Source of the DNA: Epiperipatus broadwayi
Taxonomy: Eukaryota > Onychophora > Udeonychophora > Euonychophora > Peripatidae
Assembly: GCA_028023455.1 (NCBI GenBank)
Contig: JAQFVV010012418.1
Location: forward strand, 7,375,244 to 7,439,243
Direction of reading: 5' to 3'
DNA length: 64,000 nt
Shown here: in pieces, positions 21,966 to 31,339 of the stretch
Numbering within the stretch: position 1 is the stretch's first letter
Layout of the letters: each line of letters begins with the position of its first letter
The notes under the pieces: generated by a model
The model's database searches: none
Told to the model about the DNA's origin: nothing
The model's input: only the letters and a program-made list of their open reading frames with translations
Made by a program: the position numbers and the translations under genes

Positions 21966-24820
21966 ACCCAAGCAGCACTTTTTATATCTAAAATATTTTT
22001 ATTTTTTAATAAAAAATGATAAATAATTTTTGATCTTTATTTTGCTGTTATTTTAGGCACAATTGCGAAAAGTTAATATTGATAGACAGCGTTCACTCAT
22101 GAAACAAACATTAAGCTTCCTAAAATAGTCACAGGAGTTAACAAAAAATTCAGCTACCAGAAGTGACATAGCTGGAATGGAGATTCATGAATCTTGAACT
22201 CTAGAGCTGCCTCTCTATCACTACATTAAATCCAGCAAGATATTATTATTATTATTAATTAATAGCTAATAATAATGATTATTATAAATATATTTCAAAT
22301 TTAATTACTATATAATTAAAAAAAATTATTCAAAATTATTTTACAATTTAGATATTAAGAGCAATTTACATAATTAGTAAAGTAAACATAAAAATATATT
22401 TTAAAACAATAAGAGGTGAATTGAAAATAAATAAAAGAGCTATGAAAATAATGTTATATTTGAACTCTATTACACACACACACATATATATATGTTATCT
22501 GCCCAAAACAGGTTAGTTTAACTAAAGAACAATATCATGATAAATAAATAACAATTGATTGCTAAATTTATATAGTAATAATCCTATATTTCATTTAGAT
22601 TTTTAGTTATATTATTTAGTTGTATTACTGAGCAACAACTGTCATTGTGCAAGTGCCTTGGACTCCACAGTCAAATTCGAAAGTACTACATTTGGATTAC
22701 TACGTTATGGAGGGAAATGATAGAATATAAATGTATATAAACAATAGATTTCAAGTTCTTAACACCATTCACAAGGTAGATAACATTATATTTAATAAAA
22801 ATAAAAGAATTTTTTTTTAAAGTTGACTATCTCGCTAACCATGCTAATGCATTAAATGGGTATGGATAAGTAGATAAAAATAGTACCAGAGATTTAATCT
22901 GCTATGTATTCAATAACATCTAAAATATTATATAAAAAAATTACTTAATAAAACTCTTTTCTTAGTCTTTATATCTGTAAGTAAGTTCTCTGACAATATT
23001 TTTTAATTCTAATGGAAATGATATATTACTTGTTTATTAGCATCTCTTAAAAAATCATAGTCTTAATATTTCTATTCTTCTTGATTTTAGAATGACCACT
23101 TTTATTGCTTTAATTATAATAGTAAAGATCAGCATCATCATTATCATGTTAGCCACTGCTTAGAAACGAGAATGACCAGTAACAACATTCTGCAAAAGAC
23201 CTACAAAGGCAACAAAAATTATTTTAGGAATGCATAGATCATAAAACCTTTTATTTCCTTAAGAGTATATTTCTCATTTTTAAAAGTGTACTATTATTTA
23301 CAAATTAGTTGAAAACTAATTATCTTGCCGTTTTTTCAAAAGAAAAAAAAAAGATATGTGATTTCTTCATTTATGTCTTTCCATTGATGAAAGTGTTTAA
23401 TTTGATTTCATATAAAAATAAGCATCATAATCAATTCTGAATATTAATATTAAATATATATTTATTTAATTTCTGAGGTTCTAGACTTACAATTTAACAA
23501 ATGTATCTTTTTTTTAATACTATTTACTACAATTTAATTATCACAACCAAATTGAATATTCTCATGTTTTTGTAGTAAGCAATCAGTCATTCAAAATAAA
23601 ATCGCTTCAGGAGCAGCAAAATAAAATGAGTGATAACAGTTTTATTATTAAATGATCAAACAGATTTTTTTCCTTATTATGTAATTAATCCATAAATCTT
23701 AATTGGAGATTTCCATTTTCATATTTCAAATAACTCTCATTAATTTAAGATTTTAGCTATACCAAAGCCTGAAATTAAAAAAATATTCTGTTTGAACTCT
23801 GTATACATATATATATATCTGATTCTAGACCATTTAATTTTATATTTTAATAATTCCAATTTTATGATAATTGAGTAATAAATGACAACATATAGTAGAT
23901 TTTTTTATGTATTAGTTTTCTTAAACCCATTTCTGACTTCTGTCTTGAACAGTCAATTTATGATTCAAAACTGATCCTAATTCACTTATATATCTAGTGA
24001 ACACATTTACTTCTTTATACTATTAAGCATTTACTTATACAGGTACATATACTCAAGTGTGTGCATATAATAAATAGTACAATGATATATTTAGTATTTA
24101 TTCTTCAAGTCTAAAGTATTATGGTTGGGAGGGAAATGAAAAGAAATACTTTTGAAAATATATATGTTAAGAGTGAGCCAAAAAATTGTGATATCCTAAT
24201 AAAGAAAAGAAAGGGATTTATAATTGGCTTTAAATTGAATGACTATTATATATAGTTGCTGTTGTGATGTCAGATTTATATAAATACAGAAGCAAATTGG
24301 TTTGAGTTCAGTAAATAAAGATTGTTTAGAATTTCAGGCTACTAGTTTAACAGTATAAAGTAATAAAAAATAGCCTTTAGATGCGTTAGTTCTAGCTTTT
24401 AATTTTAAGTTTTACTGATAAAGTCAAAAGCCAGAAACTGATCTGAGAACATTGAATATAATAGTACTACTATCTAGAGTCCATTGACCAATAAGTCCTA
24501 CTATAGATGGCCTTAAAATAAGACAACTGCTTTTAAAAGCAAATACTAAGAGCAAACTGAGAAAGAGTAACAGCTAAAGTGTTAGGAGTTTAGAAGGTCT
24601 AATAATGCTAGACTTTATACTTTTTCATTCATTGTTATTCTCTATAATTTTTAATCATAAATTTTGATATTGGGCAAAATTTGGAAAATCTGATGTTAAC
24701 TGCAATAAACCTCATTTATACTCATTAAGATGCTATTTAGAATAAAATCCAATTATTTATTTTTATTATAAATTAGAAGGCTGTATTGCATCTCAACATC
24801 AATTCACCAAAGATTATAGC
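21966..24820. other. AT-rich spacer, nothing firm
   Basis: No gene recognised. At 22180-22235 the minus strand contains GAGTTCAAGATTCA and a CAGCTCTAGAG string that faintly resemble a tRNA-like SINE head. There is a short CA/TA repeat at 22470-22495. Confidence 0.4.
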
Positions 24821-25234
24821 TATAAATATAAGACTTTTTTCGCATGCATTAAATGAAGCTATAATTATACTATAATGTGTAATAGGTCTGCTTAGCACTT
24901 TCGAGATTTAATGTTCGAATTTCATACTCATAGCTTTGTGAATGAAGACTGTTGTGATTTATTGTACACATATGCAAATGAGTTTGAATTTTTAATTAGT
25001 TAGTTCATTATTTGGAGAGATCAAAGCATGCCTCTCTTCTATTAATGGCACTAACTAATTAAAAATTCAAACTCATTTGCATATGTGTACAATAAATCTA
25101 AATACAGTCTTCATTCACAAAGCTATGAGTATGAGATTCGAACATTAAATCTCAAAAGCGCTAAGCAGACCTATTACACTTTATAGTATAATTATAGCTT
25201 CACTAACGCATGTGAAAAAAGTCGCCTATTTATA
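24821..25234. repeat. Foldback repeat of 414 bp with box-B-like arms
   Basis: The arms (about 24821-25004 and 25050-25234) are reverse complements with few differences. The spacer contains a smaller hairpin (GGAGAG near 25015 with CTCTC near 25031). Each arm carries GCTTAGCRCTTT followed by ATGTTCGAATYTCATACTCA, including a box-B-like GTTCGAATCTC, and TAGCTTTGTGAATGAAGACT. The same blocks appear in worn form at 19215-19260 (in the Penelope-like element) and 28968-29010, just before a CTGATGAAGG-type repeat. This suggests that the palindrome is a head-to-head pair of Penelope-like terminal units. Confidence 0.75.
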
Positions 25235-25498
25235 ATTGCAATTTTTACTAGTGAAGAGAAAAACAATTTATTACAAAGATTATAGCATATAGTGTGTCAA
25301 AAGATTAGGTATTTCATCACAGTAATAATTTTTCTAATGAATTAGCAGAATAGAAATCTGCTACTCTGACAAATTTTTTGTATAAAAATAAAATATAGAT
25401 GCCTTATTGTCTAGACACTGGAAAAAACAGTTTAAAGCTTCTGAAAATATTAGGCAAGATTCAAAGGTTAATCATATTCTTTATGTATTATAGAATAA
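25235..25498. other. AT-rich spacer
   Basis: Nothing recognised. Confidence 0.4.
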
Positions 25499-25700
25499 TG
25501 ATTCATTTTCAGTATATTGGACATATAAAGAAAATTGACAGCAAACAACTTTCTAAAATTTAGGTGTTTATGGTGAATTGGAGCAAATACAATGGAGACT
25601 ACACATAAGAAAGATATTGAAATCTTTCAAAGAAAAGTTTGCTGCAGAACAGAATAAAAGTTAACAACAAGATATCAAATAAATATGCTTTAGAACCAGC
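25499..25700 (+). pseudogene. LINE C-terminal remnant
   Basis: Translation in two adjoining frames gives QYIGHIKKIDSKQLSKI, then LGVYGELEQIQWRLHIRKIL and KSFKEKFAAEQ. The order GHI..(M/I)D..(R/Q)L.K followed by YGEL and a basic R.KD..K-like helix is the common C-terminal tail of several non-LTR retrotransposon polyproteins. No RT motif was found upstream. It is short, with a frame change near 25560, so the clade cannot be named. Confidence 0.45.
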
Positions 25701-25965
25701 ATACTTGGGTTTTATGATTTGGATAATGTAGCCATGAAAAAACTCATTTATCTTTTTTTTGCCTTATTTTCCTTATTTTGTTTTTAATTTCTTGATATTA
25801 GAATAGTCATTCTCTTCTACAATTCATTGCTAAAAACGATGATGATTATAAACTGGTGTTTATTACCAAAATCATAATTAGTTATGAGATTATGGCTGGA
25901 CATAATTTCATAACTTATTTTTAACTAAAATACAGGTTTATTATATACCTCTATCAATATATGTA

Positions 25966-26226
25966 ATATATAGGGTATATGAGCACAGACTTTCACATGA
26001 TCCACCACTCTCCACTCTATCTCACAACACTGATACACACGAACACATATATGTCGAAAAGATAAACAATCATCAATACAACTGATGATTGCTGGTTTAG
26101 CATGAAATACGGATATTGGTGATTGTTTATCTTTTCGACATATATGGGTTCGGGTATATCAGTGTTATGAGATAGGGTGGGGAGTGGTGGGTCATGACAA
26201 AGTCTGTGTTCATATACCCTATATAT
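25966..26226. repeat. 261-bp hairpin element centred on a hammerhead ribozyme (locus C)
   Basis: The two arms pair continuously with the axis at 26096: bases i and 52192-i are complementary from 25966/26226 inwards, with scattered mismatches. The axis lies in the loop of hammerhead stem II, so the whole element is one long hairpin with the ribozyme core at its apex and the arms acting as a greatly extended stem I. The innermost 32 bp (26041-26072 with 26120-26151) have one mismatch that I could see. The right arm keeps worn versions of the family blocks (GAGATAGGGTGGGGAGTGG and GTCTGTGTTCATATACCCT), matching the locus B unit. Confidence 0.85.
26041..26151 (+). ncRNA. Type I hammerhead ribozyme with long stem I, locus C
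   Basis: Core CTGATGA is at 26082-26088 and GAAA at 26104-26107. Stem II pairs TGCT (26090-26093) with AGCA (26099-26102) around a GGTTT-type loop. The 10.1/11.1 closing pair is a U-U mismatch, the only departure from consensus seen. Stem III is minimal: AU (26107-26108), loop ACGG, AU (26113-26114). Position 17 is A26115, so cleavage is predicted before U26116. Stem I comprises CAA (26079-26081) with TTG (26116-26118), an internal loop, then 32 bp. This is the best-paired copy in the window. Confidence 0.8.
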
Positions 26227-27319
26227 AAATAATTTTTATAAAAGCTGGTGGAAATCATAGGGCAACACATTGAAAACGCTTAAATAAATGTTACTTGAAT
26301 ATTTCCTAGTCTCGGTTAAAAAAAGAAGTTATTATAGATAAAAGAAAAAAACAACAAAACTTTATTTTTATCCAAGCTGGTAATATATATATATAAGGTT
26401 ATAAAAAGTTCATTTTTGGATTGCAATGTAATTATTTGAATTTCACGGAATACATTCTAACAAGAAATATCTTTTTATTTTAATATAAAATTATTTTATT
26501 TTTATAATACATTAAATAATTTTATTAACAAAGATTTATAATTATATTGAATTTTAAAATGGTATTATAAAAATGTATAGAAATAATTAAATCCTGATTT
26601 TTTTTTAAAAATAAAATAATTAATTCTATGAATTTTATTTTAACTTTGACAATAATTTATTTTCTATGAATCATTGCTACGATTATTTTCGAAAGCAAGA
26701 TAAATTTGGATTTACATAAAGAAAATATTTTAAATTTGTAAAAAGATAATTCTTGTCAAATTATTTGCACAAAACTATTATGAAAGAAACTTTTATAATC
26801 AAATATTTGAAATCGTATTAAAAATTAAAAGATGGATGATTAAAATTATTTTAAGTTAATTATTTAAAATGTTTTCCGATGATTTATTTCAGGTTATTTG
26901 GCTGATTCCCCCCCCCCCCCAGTTATAGTTATTATTATTAGTTCCCTTCAAATCAATGGCGATTCTTGATAATCATATTAATAGCATTTTACACATGAAT
27001 CTTCATCAGTATAGTTTTTCAGAATCTCAATAAACATTCGTTTTTGTGATAATGAAGTCCATTCACCTTATAACTAATTTCCTATTTTTTTTAGATCACT
27101 ATTTTTTTCGATGCAGTATATACTTTTCTAAAAAAAAATAGTTTTGAAATAGATTCAAAATCACAATATTTTATGCTGTCCGATTTCTGCTTCAAACAAA
27201 TATTAATCTTGTTAGATAACGACTTACTCATTTTTTTCCTTAACCAGAAGGTTCCAAAAAAACCCCCTTTCTTTTCCTTTTCCTGTTCCTTCTCCTACTT
27301 CTTCATTTTCTTCTTTTTC
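26227..27319. other. AT-rich spacer with poly-C and pyrimidine tracts
   Basis: No gene seen. A run of 14 C lies at about 26909-26922 and a pyrimidine-rich tract at 27265-27320 leads into the tail of the LINE copy that follows on the minus strand. Confidence 0.45.
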
Positions 27320-27995
27320 TTATTATTATAGTCTCATCAATATACTTTATTCACCTAAAGATGTGTTTCATAGGTTTTACAAATGCTTTAAGAGGGTTTT
27401 ACCAGGATTACAAAGGCATTACAAGTATAATAATTGTTTGTTATATAGATTTGATTAATATTGCTGATTACAGTACAATTATATAAATATTAGTAATTGT
27501 ACACGAATGTTTTTAATGACGCTTTTTTTTGTATAAACTTTGAATTAAAGTTCATTTGCCTTGAGTTTGACTGGTTTGGTTAGATAGCCTTCTGTAGTAT
27601 TGAACTATTGTAAAGAGTGTTGAAACATAATTTTTCGCTTAGCTAGTTGTATTGTGAAGCAGATGAAATGTCTATGAAGGTTGTTAGTGTTGCCTACTAT
27701 ATTGTTGTAGTCACTTATATGTTAGACTGCTCTCTAAAAAGTGACCAGGTTGCCACAGAAATGTCTGGCGATACTGTTGTTACCCTGTGCTTTTAGCTGG
27801 CATAATTTATTGAGAAATGTGGTTGGATATCTCCTGGTGTTGTTGCCTAAGATGCAACAGGTGCACCAAAAGGCAAATAGGGTAAATGTGGCTTCACATG
27901 CTGCAGGAATGTGTAGCCTTTGAAAGGACTGAGTTACGTGATGAATGGAAGTAGTAGGCTGCAAATGTGCATTTAACATAATTTTCTGTGTGGAG
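27320..27995 (-). mobile_element. L1-like LINE, 3' fragment (copy 1)
   Basis: Read on the minus strand the fragment ends with CAAATGTGAATAAAG-like 3' sequence and a (TAA)-type tail at 27320-27335. Its 3' part (27329-27510) is a clear relative of 28010-28205, and its upstream part (27540-27980) is related to 29490-30260, so it is a second, 5'-truncated copy of the element that occupies 28006-31085. The minus-strand frame at 27734-27979 is open for 81 codons but has no motif that I can name. It abuts the next copy almost directly. Confidence 0.6.
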
Positions 27996-28298
27996 TTTAG
28001 TGTTCAACAGTCATTATAATTATAATTATTATGTTTCAACAGTAATAAACTTTATTGATCAAAAGATGTTACATAGGTTTACAAATGTTTCACAGAGATT
28101 TTGTCAGGGTTACAGAGGCATTTCAAGTATAATGATTGTTGATTATTACATAAATCTGATTTATATTGCTGATTATAATGTAGATATATGAACATACATT
28201 TTTCATGATGGACAAACATGAGAAAAAAAAATTAGATTAGACAACTTCCATATTTCTCTATTCTTTTTTATCTCATAAATAATTTTATACAAATAAAG

Positions 28299-28842
28299 AT
28301 CACACGATCACCATTTCTTATGCTTGCACATAACGGTTATTAAAACAAGCAAAACTCTCCATACAGTAATGCCACTTAGTGCCAGCCAGAGTAATCAATG
28401 AATGCCAGAAGGCTTGTTCATAAAATCCCCATCTAGTACCTACTTATCCAAAATCCCCAGACTAGTTTCTGGCTTGTGGCCTTCGTCAGTGAGGAGCTTT
28501 GGATCTGAGAGCACTGCACCTAGATCTTAGGATCTAATGCAACCCTCCAGCAGCACACTTTCAATCTAAGCTAGATAAAAGGTGGCTGCTGGAGGGTTGC
28601 ATTAGATCCTAAGATCTAGGTACAGTGCTCTCAGATCCAAGGTTTCTCACTGATGAAGGCTGCAAGCCAGAAACTAGTCGGGATATTGGATGAGTAGGCA
28701 CTAGATGGAGATTTTATGCACAAGCCTTCTGGCATCCATTGATTACTCTAGATGGCTCTGAATGAATCTATTGCATGGAGAGTTTTGCCTGTTTTAATAA
28801 CAGTTATGTTGAAGCATAAGAAATGATGATCATGTGATGTTT
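28299..28842. repeat. Foldback repeat with CTGATGA...GAAAC motif in each arm
   Basis: Arms of about 255 bases (28299-28553 and 28586-28842) are strongly complementary around a 32-base spacer. Each arm has TGCTGGAGGGTTGCATTAG, an AAGATCTAGG block, a GTGCTCTCAGATCCAAGG block, then the motif CTGAYGAAGGC, hairpin, GCCAGAAACTAGT (minus 28461-28489, plus 28650-28678), then a TTATGCACAAGCCTTCTGGC block and a GTTTTAATAA end. A third, directly oriented partial copy lies at 29010-29215. The element sits inside the LINE copy 28006-31085, so it inserted later. Confidence 0.85.
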
Positions 28843-28967
28843 AGTGATTTAACACCAGTCCTGTCTAATAGGGTAGTGGTGGTATAGTTATTAAAGAACC
28901 AAAGACACCAAAATATATGGGTACTGAACTGAGTTAGACATATATGACTATATAATGTGGTGAGCTT

Positions 28968-29225
28968 AGATTAAAAATATTGTGTTTCAATTTTATTCTC
29001 ATAGTTTTGTAGTTAAGTAGAGATAAAAGGTGGCTGCTGGAGATTTGCATTAGATTCTAAGATCTAGGTGCAGTGCTCTCAGATACAAGGCTTGTTACTT
29101 ATGAAGGCCACAAGCCAGAAACTAGTGTGGAGATATTGGATGGATTTTATGCACAAGCCTTCTGGCATCTACTGATTACTCTGGTTGGCACTGTATGGAG
29201 ACTTTTGCCTGTTTTAATAAATATA
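28968..29225 (+). repeat. Third copy of the CTGATGA...GAAAC repeat, with upstream block
   Basis: From 29022 the sequence repeats the right arm of the neighbouring foldback in direct orientation with small differences: motif CTTATGAAGGCC, hairpin, GCCAGAAACTAGT at 29098-29126. Before it, 28968-29010 holds GAGCTTAGATT and a TTCTCATAGTTTTGTAG string resembling the arms of the 24.8-kb palindrome. An inverted copy and a direct copy side by side is the pattern expected for Penelope-like terminal repeats, but no Penelope coding sequence was found in between. Confidence 0.65.
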
Positions 29226-29254
29226 GATAGAGTAAAAGACAAATAACCTACAAG

Positions 29255-29302
29255 ATGCATTTTGTGCCAAACGAGCACTCATCAATTGGGTCAGGTCATC
29301 AT
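29255..29302 (-). ncRNA. Degenerate hammerhead motif, locus E
   Basis: On the minus strand the core is TTGATGA (29279-29285), stem II pairs GTGC with GCAC (29264-29278), and the second core strand is AAAA instead of GAAA. This is followed by an AU-GC-AU stem III and a C before TTG. C3 to U and G12 to A both hit essential positions, so it should be inactive. The flanking ATGATGACCTGACCCAA shows that it belongs to the same family as loci A to D. Only a fragment of the unit remains. Confidence 0.6.
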
Positions 29303-30337
29303 CTCTCATATACACCTTTATTACATGAAGAGTATTTATATAGAGTAAATTGTCTCATTTTTATTTTCAAGTGTCACTTTAGTCCACTCCCAACTTTTAC
29401 ATTATCAACTTTTTGATAAACACATAATGATTATTATTAATCATTTATTAAACTAGAGATAAGTTTGTCTTATTTGAATTAAAGTTTATTGTGACAAACT
29501 TAACTTACCCGGTTAGACAACCTTCTATAATAATAATAAGGATGTCTGAAACATAGTCCTTCATATGAATAGTTGTACTATGAAGTGGGTGAGAAGTTAG
29601 CAAAAGTTTTTAATACTGAATACTGTGGTTGTGGTAGTTTATTGACTGAACTGCTCTCTAAGAAGTGATATTTATTTATCTGAAGAAAGTTACAAAATAT
29701 TTTTATGTTGAACATCAAAATACTATTGTAAGAATCCTTGGAAAACTTGAATTGCTGTCTCCAGATGTGGACATTAAGCTTGCATTATTAACATATGGTT
29801 GAGTTTTTAAAGTAATATACAATTAATACTTTTAGCTATTGTTCAAGTTAAAGGCTGGTGTACAATGACTGTTCAACTGTTTGTCAGTTGCTGAAAATTA
29901 ATTGTAGCTTGGAAATTCATAAAAGTAGAACCTTGCGCAGGCAAGTATATTAAAAAAAATGGTAATCCTGGGAATCAATAGCAAATCAGTAAATGGCAGA
30001 GAATAATGAATGCTATTTTGGAATGAAGAGTGCCAATTGTGAGTCTTTGTAAATTGGAATATTGCCTTATGAGGAACAGGTGGCTGCAAAAATGTCTGGA
30101 GGTGCTATGCTTGAGTCTCATGTTTTTAATTGTTGAAGTTTGTTTAGAAAAGTGGAGGGTTGCCATATGGTGTTATTGCCAAGACAAGTGCAACAAATCT
30201 ATCAACAGACAAATAGAATGAAGTTGGCTGTATATACTGTATATGAATGACTTTTGAAACGATATGATTATTTGTTGTATGGAAATATCAGGTTTTCCGT
30301 ATGGATCTGAGATCTGTTATATGTGATTGAGAACTTG

Positions 30338-31030
30338 ACAATCATTAAAAAGGTGTTCCTGTGTCTCTTCTGCCACATGACATAAAAAGCAAAATGATCA
30401 ATTCTTTGGTACAGGTGATGATAACATAAAAACTAAGATGTACATAGAGCATGTAGATTTAAGTAAAGCAGAAAATCGAAAAATTTGGGTTCCAGGGCCT
30501 ATTTTTTGAAATGATGAAGAAATTACCAATTATTGATATTTGCCATGGTGAGTGGGTTGTCAGTGTTAGCATTTGAATGTAGTATACTGCATATATGTTA
30601 GTATGTATACTTGCTATTACTATAGAAATTCATATGATGGGTATCATTTTGAACAGAGTGAATAAAACTTAGAAGATATGAAATTGAAGGGGGTGGGTCT
30701 GTCAGTGGGAATTACAGTATCATGTGCTGGAATGCTGGAAAGAACTGTATAATTGTTGGAATAAAGTTGAAGGTTTTTTGAATGTAAAATATTTAGATGT
30801 TGAAAGACCTAGGCCATTATGGATAGGTAGAGGGCTGAGTCATTTGGTGAAAATTGATATAGTCTTTCTGCCCCATAGTAGCTAGTTTCCAGGGGTATTA
30901 ATAGTAATGATGAATGACCTGGAAAATTTGATAATGAGAGAATAGTATGTAATCTTAATAATTATGATGAGGTTGAATAGCTGACCTTTGAAATAAAGGC
31001 AGAGGTAAACTTTAGAAAGAGAATCAATAA
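30338..31030 (-). pseudogene. L1-like RT thumb and C-terminal zinc motif (minus copy)
   Basis: Minus-strand translation matches the plus-strand copy: LIIIIKITYYSLIIKFSRSF (about 30990-30930), then NGLGLSTSKYFTFKKPS (about 30830-30780). Further on comes CFLCHVAEETQEHLFNDC (30391-30338), a CX2CX8HX4C motif typical of LINE C-termini. Frame changes and stops separate the blocks. In intact relatives this region follows the RT catalytic core and may help bind nucleic acid. The palm with its YADD/FADD is absent here. Confidence 0.7.
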
Positions 31031-31094
31031 TGCTATAGTGATATCTAGAAGTTAATTTTTTATTGTAAATCTTATGGCAGCTGACTGATGTAGA

Positions 31095-31325
<231 letters not shown>

Positions 31326-31339
31326 TTATAATATATATA

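Larger units (their letters stand above)
28006..31085 (-). mobile_element. L1-like LINE, longer minus copy (copy 2), interrupted
   Basis: On the minus strand the element runs from RT thumb (about 31020-30600) through a CCHC motif (30391-30338) to a 3' end at about 28010 with AATAAAGTTTATTACTGTTG then AAACATAATAAT. The plus-strand copy ends almost identically (AATAAAGTTTTGCTTTGAAA then CATAATAAT), which ties the three copies into one family. Between about 28210 and 29475 the similarity to copy 1 is broken by inserted foldback and hammerhead-type repeats. Multiple stops. The RT palm is missing, consistent with 5' truncation. Confidence 0.65.

Noticed and set aside
21436-21971. Minus-strand frames opposite the RTE fragment
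   Set aside because: The plus strand carries the recognisable RTE C-terminal domain; these are shadows.
25966-26226. Reading the hairpin as an ordinary MITE
   Set aside because: The axis coincides with the hammerhead stem II loop and the core is intact, which a generic MITE does not explain; no target duplication was seen.
27734-27979. 81-codon Cys-containing minus-strand frame as a possible small gene
   Set aside because: The DNA is homologous to part of the LINE at 29490-30260 and lies in a truncated LINE copy.
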